Assembly (NCBI GenBank): GCA_018268995.1
Contig: JAFDVL010000029.1
Location: forward strand, 62,001 to 126,000
Source: Acidobacteriota bacterium
Lineage (GTDB): Bacteria > Acidobacteriota > Blastocatellia > RBC074
Length of the DNA stretch: 64,000 bases
Direction of reading: 5' to 3'
The position numbers and the translations under genes are program-made. The notes beneath the pieces are model-generated. The model did no database searches. It was not told the origin of the DNA and worked only from the letters and a program-made list of their open reading frames with translations. Below, one piece after another: positions 7,462 through 17,300 of the stretch. Positions within the stretch are counted from its first letter, which is position 1; each line of letters begins with the position of its first letter.

Positions 7462-8256
7462 ATGATGACCCCGGAACAATCCATCAACGTCCAGGATTTA
7501 TTTTCGCTCAAAGGTAAAGTCGCTGTCGTGACAGGTGGCTCGCGCGGTATCGGATTGATGATCGCGCGCGGCTATTTGGAATCGGGCGCGAAAGTCTATA
7601 TTTCCTCACGCAAAAAAGAAGTCTGTGACGAAACCGCCAAACAGCTTTCCGAAATCGGCGAATGTTTTTCCATCCCGGCAGACCTTTCGACGGTCGAAGG
7701 CTGCAAACACCTCGCCGACGAAATCAAGGCACGCGAACAGGCGTTGCACATTCTGGTGAACAATGCCGGGGCGGTGTGGGGCGCGCCGTTTGAAGAATTT
7801 CCCGAAGCAGGTTGGGATAAGATCATGGACACGAACGTCAAAGGCATTTTCTTTTTGACGCAACATCTTCTGCCGCTGCTGGAAAAGGCTGCGACGCCAA
7901 ATGATCCGGCGCGTGTTATCAACACGGGTTCCATTGATGGCATCAAAGTGCCAAGCGTGGATAATTACTCTTATTCGCCCAGCAAAGCTGCCGTGCATCA
8001 TCTAACGCGCGTGTTGGCTGTAAAGCTCGGACGCCGCCACATCACCGTGAATGCCATCGCGCCGGGGCCGTTTGAAAGCAAGATGACAGAATGGATGCTC
8101 GATAATTTCCGCGACAGCATCGAGGCACGTTGCCCTTTGGGGCGCATCGGAAATCCGTCTGACATGGCAGGCGTAGCGATTTATCTGGCTTCGCGTGCAG
8201 GCGCGTATGTGAATGGCGTCGTGATTCCGGTGGACGGCGGCATTTGCATCAATTAA
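7462..8256 (+). CDS. SDR family oxidoreductase (RhlG-like)
   Basis: A 264-residue classical SDR. After a short N-terminal extension (residues 1-17) it has LKGKVAVVTGGSRGIG, with the TGGSRGIG dinucleotide motif. NNAGAVWGAPFEEF follows near residue 103. The catalytic set includes NTGSIDGIK and YSYSPSKAA, with Tyr and Lys four residues apart. The protein ends in the usual GVVIPVDGG. An arginine in ISSRKKE after beta-2 suggests NADPH. Overall form and length are like RhlG-type 3-oxoacyl reductases. ATG 7462 is chosen for AGGAG 7 nt upstream; the upstream in-frame start at 7396 has no such site and would add 22 unconserved residues. The amidohydrolase gene begins 35 nt after it. Confidence 0.87.
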   Translation: MMTPEQSINVQDLFSLKGKVAVVTGGSRGIGLMIARGYLESGAKVYISSRKKEVCDETAKQLSEIGECFSIPADLSTVEGCKHLADEIKAREQALHILVNNAGAVWGAPFEEFPEAGWDKIMDTNVKGIFFLTQHLLPLLEKAATPNDPARVINTGSIDGIKVPSVDNYSYSPSKAAVHHLTRVLAVKLGRRHITVNAIAPGPFESKMTEWMLDNFRDSIEARCPLGRIGNPSDMAGVAIYLASRAGAYVNGVVIPVDGGICIN

Positions 8257-8291
8257 GCCTGTGTTATGCGTCACCGCTCCGCGAGAGCACT

Positions 8292-9227
8292 ATGAATCAG
8301 ATCAACCGCAGAGATTTTCTTTCGATTGCTGCAAGCGTTGCGCTCGCGCCTACTGTGTCGTCTGCGCCTGTCATCAAAGCGATAGACACGCACACGCATT
8401 TTTATGATCCAACGCGACCGCAGGGGGTGCCGTGGCCCGACAAGAATGAAACGCTTTTGTACCGACCATATTTGCCCGCGCAATTTCGCACGCTGACAGA
8501 AAAGCTTGGCGTCGTCGGCACGGTTGTTGTCGAAGCGAGTCCGTGGGTCGAAGACAATCAATGGATTTTGGATCTGGCGAAAGACAATCCAACCATCGTT
8601 GGCTTCATCGGCAACCTGAAGTTGGGGCAGTCAGAATTCGCGTCACACTTGCAACGTTTCAGCCAGAACCCGTTGTTTCGCGGGTTGCGATTGGGCGAGC
8701 GTGCCATCGCAGAAGGCATCAGCCAGCGTGCGTTTGAGAATGACTTGCACCGTCTGGGCGAGCAGCGAATGACGCTGGATGTGTTGGGCGGCGAAGCGAT
8801 GCTGCCGAACGTCACGCGCATTGCGAAACTCGCGCCGGGTTTGCGGCTGGTGATAGATCATTTGCCTTTCAATCCGTGGGACAATGATTTAGCAACAATG
8901 CGAAAAGCATTAGCGGAAATCGCTGCGCTGCCGAATGTGTATGCAAAAGTTTCCAATGTTGTGCGGCAGAAAGAGGGAAAGATTGTTTCTGATGCTGCTG
9001 CTTATCGTCCCGGTTTAGACGTCTTGTGGGAGCTATTTGGTGCGGATCGCGTGATCTATGGCAGCAACTGGCCTGTGAGCGAACGCGTTGCGCCATATGC
9101 CATCGTGCATAAAGTCGTAGCCGAATATTGCAACAGTAAAGGTAAATCCGCCGCCGAAAAATTCTTCTGGAAAAATTCACTTGCCGCTTACAGTTGGCAA
9201 GCGCGTGGAGCCGCAAAGGGACTGTGA
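8292..9227 (+). CDS. Amidohydrolase family (COG3618-like) with Tat-type leader
   Basis: A 311-residue TIM-barrel hydrolase of the amidohydrolase-2 / lactonase group. The N-terminus NRRDFLSIAASVALAP resembles a twin-arginine signal, so export is likely. DTHTHFYDPTRPQG near residue 34 gives the metal-binding HxH. LVIDHLPFNPW near residue 193 and YGSNWPVSE near residue 256 are typical of fuconolactonase-like members (lactone or cyclic ester hydrolysis). Residue positions are from ATG 8292, which places the RR motif at residues 6-7; the upstream in-frame ATG at 8244 lies inside the SDR gene. It probably shares a transcript with the preceding SDR. The substrate cannot be predicted. Confidence 0.83.
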   Translation: MNQINRRDFLSIAASVALAPTVSSAPVIKAIDTHTHFYDPTRPQGVPWPDKNETLLYRPYLPAQFRTLTEKLGVVGTVVVEASPWVEDNQWILDLAKDNPTIVGFIGNLKLGQSEFASHLQRFSQNPLFRGLRLGERAIAEGISQRAFENDLHRLGEQRMTLDVLGGEAMLPNVTRIAKLAPGLRLVIDHLPFNPWDNDLATMRKALAEIAALPNVYAKVSNVVRQKEGKIVSDAAAYRPGLDVLWELFGADRVIYGSNWPVSERVAPYAIVHKVVAEYCNSKGKSAAEKFFWKNSLAAYSWQARGAAKGL

Positions 9228-9304
9228 TGGCAGAAGCCTGCGCGTAAGCAAGGGCGCAGCACAGGAGGCTTGGGAAGAGCCTGACGCGCGAGCTTCTACT
9301 TTTT

Positions 9305-10573
9305 ATGAAACTTCGTTTCTTCCGATTCCTTTTCTTTTCTATTGCCTTGGTCGCCGCCAACGGGCAAGGCACTGAACTCCCAAACTTCCGACTCAAGCCA
9401 CCGACAAAACCGCCCGCAGGATCATCGTCAGTTATTCGCGATGTGTGCGCGAATTATTGGGCGCTTGCGCCAGCCAGCAATCAGCAACGGCAATTGCTCG
9501 TGCTTCCTGCGCAATCGCCAACCGCGTGGATCGCGCCCAACATCAGCGGCATCGGGCCGGACAACTGGCAAACGATAAGCACAGATGATGATGGTTTTGT
9601 CTGGCTCAAAAGCGCAGGACGCACGCTACGTTTTGATCCCCGCAAAATTGAGGCAGGCGCTATCGAAGCCGCAATGCCCCCGCCGAAGGCGGAAACGCGA
9701 TGGCAAGCAGTGACGCGAATGCCTGTGAGCAATCACGATTTGACGGCGGCAGTGCTGAACGGCAGATTTTATGTCGCGGGCGGTTTGACGGCTGATTGGG
9801 GCTTTCCTGCGCGCTCGCATCCGTTCGACGAATTGTGGGAATTGAATCCGACGAATTGGTCATGGCGTGTCGCCGCAAAGTTTCATCGTGCGCGGATTTA
9901 TTGCGCGACAGCCGCGTTTGATAACAAAGTATGGGTACTCGGCGGCGATGTGATTGAACCGGATGGCAAACGCTATGCGGTGACAATCACTGAACTCTGC
10001 GATCCGCGCACTGGCAACATCACGACAGGCCCGGAATCCACCATCGCGCGTCCGATGCCTCTGGCGTTAACGGTGAAGAATCGCCTGTATGTCGTGGGCA
10101 ACCCGCGCGACCAATACGATCAGCCCGGCAAGATGGAAAGCATTGGCAAGGGCGAAACTAGGTGGCGGCAGGAGCCGGATGGGCCTGCCGGAATGGGGCC
10201 ACTTGCTGGCACCTCGTTGGATGACAAGCTGTATGTGCTGGTTCCCAAAAAAGGCTTAGCCATCTTCGATACAAAAGTGCGGCAATGGGAAATGATTTCA
10301 CCGCCTTCGATTCCGCGTTCGTGCCAGATGGCGGCATATCGCAATGAAATCTGGTTGATGGGCGGGCAGGACATCACAGACAAAACACAGACGCTGATTT
10401 TCAATCCAACCACGCGCACATGGCGCAATGGCCCGCCGCTGCCCCGGCCAAATTCATGGGGTGCTGCCGCGACGGTTGGCGGCAAGCTTGTTGTTACCGG
10501 TGGAGCTGCACTGCGCAGCGAAAATGACCGCGTTTACATTTACAACGACCGCACGTTTGTCTTGCGAGATTGA
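9305..10573 (+). CDS. Secreted kelch-repeat beta-propeller protein
   Basis: A 422-residue protein with signal peptide (LRFFRFLFFSIALVAANGQG) and about six kelch-like blades. These show as repeated hydrophobic-GG strands: GRFYVAGGL (near 155), NKVWVLGGDV (near 208), NRLYVVGNP (near 262), DKLYVLVP (near 306), NEIWLMGGQD (near 351) and GKLVVTGGA (near 395). Kelch propellers bind ligands or glycans and some are sialate mutarotases; no catalytic role can be assigned. It begins 77 nt after the amidohydrolase and ends 6 nt from the stop of the convergent phosphopantetheinyl transferase, which marks the edge of the NRPS cluster. Confidence 0.8.
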   Translation: MKLRFFRFLFFSIALVAANGQGTELPNFRLKPPTKPPAGSSSVIRDVCANYWALAPASNQQRQLLVLPAQSPTAWIAPNISGIGPDNWQTISTDDDGFVWLKSAGRTLRFDPRKIEAGAIEAAMPPPKAETRWQAVTRMPVSNHDLTAAVLNGRFYVAGGLTADWGFPARSHPFDELWELNPTNWSWRVAAKFHRARIYCATAAFDNKVWVLGGDVIEPDGKRYAVTITELCDPRTGNITTGPESTIARPMPLALTVKNRLYVVGNPRDQYDQPGKMESIGKGETRWRQEPDGPAGMGPLAGTSLDDKLYVLVPKKGLAIFDTKVRQWEMISPPSIPRSCQMAAYRNEIWLMGGQDITDKTQTLIFNPTTRTWRNGPPLPRPNSWGAAATVGGKLVVTGGAALRSENDRVYIYNDRTFVLRD

Positions 10574-10579
10574 ATAGTC

Positions 10580-11341
10580 CTATAGCCCGCGCGTGCTGAA
10601 GAACTGAAACACGTGCGATTGCCCTTCTACGACTACGGCTCCAACATATTGTGGCTTAGGATTCAGGGGATAAAGCCGCCAGCGGTCGCTCTCGTGCGGG
10701 GATTGATAGACCTTCAGCCGGACTGGCAATTGCGAGTCCAGCGAAACCTCAAAGCCATTCAACGGAAATGAAAGCCCTTCGCTTCTCGCCTTGAGATATG
10801 CTTCTTTGCGCGTCCAGCAATTGAAGAACGCTTGTGGTTGTTGGGCCAATGGCAAACTTCGTAAGGCCGCAACTTCGGCGGGCGAAAAGAAATGCTCAGC
10901 AATCGCTTCATCGCTGGTTTCTGTGCAAATTTGCTCTACGTCAATTCCCAGTTCCTGTTCCCAGCTTACTGCATACAAAATCAATTCGGCTGAGTGCGCC
11001 AGATTGAACCGCAGTGAATGCGCCGATCCGTGTTCGTTCATTACCCAGGGTTTGCCTTGTGCGCCGTAGCCAAACCTGAGCGAGGCCGGATCAGCCTGCA
11101 AATAGCGCCCCAGCAACCTGCGCAACAAACCACGCGCGACAGTGAATTGGGTTTGATCTTTGAGGAAGTGAAACTTCCGTGCTCGGCTGAGTTCATCTTC
11201 GGACAGGAGCGCTTGCAAGGATTCCAGGGGGAAGGTATGAGCCGCAAGATCAGCGCACCAAAGATGAATTTCATTTGGTGCCAGACGCAATTCATCTGGT
11301 GACAGTTCCCACACGATTTGCGAGGTTGATTCAACTTGCAT
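10580..11341 (-). CDS. Sfp-type 4'-phosphopantetheinyl transferase
   Basis: It transfers phosphopantetheine from CoA to the serine of carrier domains, making NRPS proteins functional. At 253 residues it has the long, pseudodimeric Sfp length. GIDVEQI near residue 127 supplies the Mg-binding Asp-x-Glu, with further family features in FFSPAEVAAL and NCWTRKEAYLKARSEGL near residue 176 (the W-x-x-K-E-A-x-x-K signature). It is the last gene of the minus-strand cluster and starts 10 nt after the stop of the 2,276-residue NRPS, so it is presumably made with its substrate. There are six carrier-type LGGHSL sites to prime in the cluster... five by my count: three in the large NRPS and one in each of the other two. 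Confidence 0.93.
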   Translation of the reverse strand: MQVESTSQIVWELSPDELRLAPNEIHLWCADLAAHTFPLESLQALLSEDELSRARKFHFLKDQTQFTVARGLLRRLLGRYLQADPASLRFGYGAQGKPWVMNEHGSAHSLRFNLAHSAELILYAVSWEQELGIDVEQICTETSDEAIAEHFFSPAEVAALRSLPLAQQPQAFFNCWTRKEAYLKARSEGLSFPLNGFEVSLDSQLPVRLKVYQSPHESDRWRLYPLNPKPQYVGAVVVEGQSHVFQFFSTRGL

Positions 11342-11351
11342 GACTTCCGAT

Positions 11352-14300
11352 TTATCTCACTTCAGTCAGAAGGCGTTCGGCTTCTTCTTCAGATAGGTTT
11401 TCCAGTTCTGCCAGCAACCCGTCCAGTTCGTCTTCATCCAGCATGGCATCAATCGTTTCGGCCAGTCCAGTTACGGTTGGCGTTTCAAAGATACTGCGCA
11501 CCGAAAGTTTAATGCCGAACGCATTTTGCAACCGTGCGATCACCTTGATAGCCAATAATGAATGACCGCCGAGACCAAAGAAATCATCATACCGCCCGAC
11601 ACGTCTTACCTTGAGCAAGTCCGCCAAAATATTGGCAATCGTTTCTTCGGTGATTGTTTGTGCCGCCACGTATTCGCTGACGCTTTCTTGCACCAGCACC
11701 CTTGCCGCCAGTGGTTGCGACCAGGCTTGTCCAGGAGGCCGCCGCAAAGGCAGATCAGCGATACGCTGCTGGGGCATTTGGACAATGCTTTGCAGGAGTG
11801 TTTGCCACTGCTCCAACATGCGCGTCGCGGTTTCAGCTGTAAATAAATCCGTATCGAATTCCAGCCAGGCTTCCAATCCCTCGGTTGTTTCATAGACATC
11901 CAGGCTCAAATCAAATTTTGCAGACCGGCTTTCCCGCTTAACCGTCTGAAGCTTGGCCTCGCCCCATTGGGCAGTCACACGCGGTGCATTTTGCAGCGCG
12001 AACATCACCTGAAAGATCGGCGAATGATTCAGACTCCGTACAGGGTGTAGTTCTTCGACGAGCTTTTCAAACGGAAGCTCCTGATGTGCATACGCGCCTA
12101 ACGCCGCTTCGCGTGTGCGATGCAGGAATTCCTGAAAGGTCGGATTCCCAGATAAATCACCGCGCAACGCCAGTGTGTTGACGAAAAAGCCGATCAGATT
12201 TTCGGTTTCCACATGCGTGCGCCCGGCAATCGGAGTTCCCACGACGACTTGCTCTTGCTGGCTATAGCGCGCCAGCAGTACCTGCCACGCGGCTAGCAAC
12301 GTCATAAACAGCGTCACGCCTGCTTGCTGGCTCAGGGCTTGCAGCGCAGCACGCAGCACGGTCGGCAAGGTCAGCGACACCTGTGCGCCGCGATAGCGTT
12401 GCAGCGGCGGGCGCGGTTTGTCAGTGGGCAGTTCCAACAACGCGGGCGCGCCAGGCAGATGCTGTTTCCAAAACTGCAACTGTTCCGCTAACACATCGCT
12501 CTGCAAATGTTGCTGTTGCCAGACGGCATAATCGGCATACTGAATTGGCAATTCCGGCAGATGAGCTTCCTGTCCGGTCAGCAGTGCCTGATACATCGCG
12601 CCTAACTCTTGCAAGAGCACATTCGCAGACCAGCCATCACTGATGATGTGATGCAGAACGAAGAAGAGGTATTGCGTGTGCGCCGGGAGTTGCAAAAGCG
12701 TAACGCGCCACAAAGGTGCCTGCTGCAAATCGAAGGGCTGGGAAAGTTGCGCATGGATTATTTGTTGTGCTGCGGTTTCGGCGTTTGGGGTGGTAGTCAA
12801 ATCATGTACCGATAGGTCTATCGTGAGGTGCGGCAGAATATGTTGGATCAGCGTTTCTTCTTGCAGCCCGAACGTCGTGCGCAAGCTTGGTTGACGAGCA
12901 ATCAATGCATTCAGGCTTTGCTGCAAATATGCAGGATTCAATTCTCCTTCAATGCGGACTAAAACCGGTAAGTTATAAACTGGATTGCCGGGATCGAACT
13001 GGTCGAGAAACCAAAGTCGCTGCTGGGCGTATGATTGTGGGGCTGTGCTGCTTCCTGGTGCAGGCGTGATCCATTGTGCCTGTAATCCGCTATCTCTTTG
13101 CTGTGTCGCGACAATGGTTTCTGTGATTCCTGCCACAGTCGGCGTCTCAAACAAAGTTCGCAGCGGAAGCTCCAAGCGGAACGCCTGGCGGATGCGGGCC
13201 ACAATCTGTGTGGCCAACAATGAATGCCCGCCGAGATCAAAAAAATTCTCATAGACGCCAATCTGCTCGCGTTTCAATACGCTTGCCCAAATATTGGCCA
13301 GCAGCGCTTCTGTCGGGGTACGAGGCGCGACAGATCGCGGGGTATTTTCGGTGCCGACTTCGGCTGGGGTCGGTAAGGCTTTGCGCTCTACTTTGCCATT
13401 GGGAGTCAAGGGCAACCGCTCCAACAGCACGAAAGCTGACGGAACCATTTGTGCTGGCAGCACGGCACGTAACTGTGTGCGCAAAGTGCTTGGTTGCAAT
13501 TCGGTCGCCAGTTTCGGCACTACATACGCCACCAGCCGCTGGTCGCCTGGCTCATCTTCACGCACGATGGCAATGGCGTCTTTGACTTCTTCGCACTGTT
13601 TCAATGCCATTTCAATCTCGCCCAATTCAATGCGAAAGCCGCGCAATTTGACCTGCGTGTCGGCACGGCCCATCAATTCAATTGTGCCATCGGGCAGATA
13701 GCGTGCGAGGTCGCCAGTGCGATACAGTCGGGAGTCGGGTTTCGATCCACGAGACGCAAAACTCAAAACGCGAAACTTCTCCTCCGTCAATTCAGGCCGA
13801 TGCAAATAGCCGCGCGTGACACCCCTGCCGCCAATGTATATCTCACCGATGATGCCGATGGGAACAGGCTGCTGCTGGGTATCCAGGATAAAGATTTGGG
13901 TATTCGGAAAAGGTTTCCCAATCGGAACTTGCCCTTCGTTTGCGATGGGCGTCGCTTCAAAGTATGTGCTATCAATCGTAGCCTCGGTAATGCCGTAGGA
14001 ATTGATGACGCGCGTGGTCGCACCGCACAAAGCTTGCAATCGCCTGTATTCATGCGTTTGCCACGAGTCACTGCCGACCACAACAAGCTTCATGGCCGAC
14101 AACTGTTGTCCGCTTTCTTCCAGATAATCCATCAGCGGGCGCATGACAGCGGGAACAAATTCGGCGGCTTCGATTTGTTCGCGTCGCAATAGTTGATAGA
14201 GGCTTTCCGGTTCCAGTAAGTATTCGGTCGGACACAACACGAGCGTTGCGCCGCTGCATAGCGCTCGCGTGAAATCGCCCGTGAAAACATCAAAAGAAAA

Positions 14301-17300
14301 ACTAGCCATTTGCAAATGACTGTTTATGCTGTGCAGTTGATAGGCTTCCTCCCAGGCGGAAAACGCATTCACAACATTGCCGTGTGTGACCAGGACGCCT
14401 TTGGCTTTGCCCGTCGAACCAGAGGTGTAAATCACATACGCTAAATTTTCTGGCGTAATTTCTGTTGCTGGATTGGTTGTTGCTGACGCCTGAAGATAAG
14501 GCCAATCACGATCCAGACAAATGATCCTGGCCTCATGCGGTGGCAACGTCGAAAGCAAGGATTCTCGTGTCAGAAGCAGGTTGACCTGGGCATCGCTCAG
14601 CATATGCGCGATGCGTTCGCTGGGGTAATTCGGATCAATCGGCAAGTACGCGCCACCGGCTTTCAAGACGGCTAGTACGGAAACGACCATTTCCATCGAA
14701 CGTTCCAGACAAATACCGACGATGGCTTCCGGTGCAATATTTTGCTGGCGCAGGAAATTCGCGATTTGGTTGGCACGTTCGTTCAATTCGCGATAGGTGA
14801 TTTTCTGCTCCTGCCACACTACCGCAATGTTCTCAGGCACGCGCACTGCCTGTTGCTCAATCAATTGATGCAAACACACAGGGGGCACATCAACAGTCGC
14901 CTGATTCCATTCCACAAACATTTGCTGGTGCTCTTGCGATGTGAGCAGCGGCAATTCGTGAACGGTTTGTGTGGGAACTCTGACAATTCCTTCCAGCAGC
15001 GTCTGCCAATGCTGCAAGATGCGCGTTGCGGTTTCAGCCGTAAATAAATCCGTATCAAATTCCAGCCAGGCGTCCAGCTCATCGCCCTGTAAATACACAT
15101 CCAAACTCAAATCGAACTTAGCCGTATTGCCTGGCAGTTTGATAGCGGTGAGCTCAATTTCGCCCCACTGCATTTCTGCGCGCGGCGCATTTTGCAGCGC
15201 GAACATTACCTGAAAGATTGGCGAATGGCTCAGGCTGCGTACGGGCTGCAACTCTTCGACCAGCTTTTCAAAGGGCAGATCCTGATGGGCATATGCACCT
15301 AACGCCGCTTCGCGCGTGCGGTGCAGGAGTTCCTGAAAGGTCGGCTGGCCAGATAAATCACCGCGCAATGCCAGCGTGTTGACGAAAAAGCCGATCAGGT
15401 TTTCGATTTCGATACTCGTGCGTCCGGCAATCGGAGTTCCCACGACGATTTGTTCCTGTCGGCTATAGCGCGCCAGCAGCACTTGAAACGCTGCGAGCAA
15501 GGTCATGAACAAGGTCACGCCTGCTTGTTGGCTGAGTGCTTCCAGTTCTGAACGCAATGCGGCAGGCAAAGGCAATGAGACCTGTGCGCCCTGATAGCCT
15601 TGTACTGCCGGGCGTGGTTTATCGGTGGGCAATTCCAGCACGGCGGGAACACCTGACAAATGATGTTTCCAATACGTTAATTGCTGGGCCAACACATCGC
15701 CTTGTAAGTATTCCTGTTGCCAGCTTGCGTAATCGGCATACTGAATTGGCAGCGGAGGCAGCGGAGAATCCTGCCCGGCAATCAATGCCTGATAAAGTGT
15801 TCCTAGTTCCTGTAAAAAGACTCCGACCGACCAGCCATCGCTGATGATGTGATGAAACACGATGACCAGCAGATGGCTGTCATTGCCAAGGTTGATCAAC
15901 TGTACGCGCAGCAGCGGGCAGCGGGTTAAATCGAATGGCTCATTAACACACGCATTGACGATTTTATCTGCTTCGTCTTCGCGCGCCGCAGGTGGTGATT
16001 GACTCAGATCTGTGATCGTCAGGGGAATGGCAACTGATTCAGCAATGATCTGCACCGCTTCACCGTTGGTTGCCACGAAATGGGTGCGCAGGATGTCGTG
16101 GCGCGCAACGATAGTTTGCAGCGCTTGTTGTAGCGCGGCTACATCCAGACTCCCTTGCAGCTGCACAATTTTACTCAGGTTGTAAGTTGCCGTGCCGGGT
16201 TCAAGCTGATCCAGAAACCACAGGCGTTGTTGCGAAAAGGAAAGGGGAAATTCACGTTTCCCAGAGGAAGGCAACAGCACAGGCAGCTTTGCTGTAGAAG
16301 TTTGACGCCCCAGCGTTTCGATTTGTTCTGCGAGCCTGGCAACGGTTGGCGCTTCAAAAATCGTGCGCAAAGGGATTTCAAGTTGAAAGGTGGCACGTAT
16401 CCGCGCAATGGCTTTGCTCGCCAATAGGGAATGCCCCCCCAGTGCAAAGAAATCGTCGTGAATGCCAACGCGTCTCAGCCCCAACACTTCTGCCCAGATT
16501 GCCGCAATGCGTTCTTCTGTTTGATTGCATGGTGCGCTGTAGTTAGTTTGAGTTTCCCAAACAGATGCAGCGGGCGCAGGCAAGGCTTTGCGATCCGTTT
16601 TGCCATTGGGAGTCAGCGGCAAGGCTGCGAGCGGAACAAACGCGGCAGGTTGCATGTAATCGGGCAATTCCTGCCTGACCAATGTTCGCAACTTATCAAT
16701 CGCAGTTGATTGCTCCGCACGCAGCACCACATAGGCGACAAGTTGTTTGTGACCTGTTACATCCTCGCGCGCGATGACCGCGCATTCACGCACGGCAGGA
16801 TGACGGGTCAGCAACGCTTCGATTTCGCCGAGTTCAACCCGCTGCCCGCGAATCTTGACCTGAAAATCCTGCCGCCCCAAACATTCGAGCGTTCCGTCGG
16901 GCAAGAAACGGGCAAAGTCGCCAGTGCGGCAAAAGCGGGTTTCGGGTTTCGATCCGCGAGATGCAAAACGCAAAACGCGAAACTTCTCCTCCGTCAACTC
17001 AGACCGATTCAGATACCCACGTCCAACCCCGGTGCTGCTGATGTACATTTCGCCTGCGGTGCCAGGGGAAACAGGTTGTTGATGTTCGTCAAGCAGCAGG
17101 ATTTCTGTGTTGGCAATTGGATGACCGACGGGAACAACTTTGACCGGATCAGCAATGTCCTCGGTTGTCACACGATGCAGGGCAACGATACCGCTGGTCT
17201 CGGTTTGCCCCATCATGTGAATATGTGTGGCGGGGTGGTTGAACTCACGCAGCCACGTTGCCGGAATGTCCGACAGCAAAGGTTCACTGGCTGAAAGTAT

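Noticed and set aside
10580..11341. Six carrier sites in the cluster for the phosphopantetheinyl transferase
   Set aside because: A recount of LGGHS sites gives five: three in the large NRPS and one each in the other two. The figure of five is the one to use.
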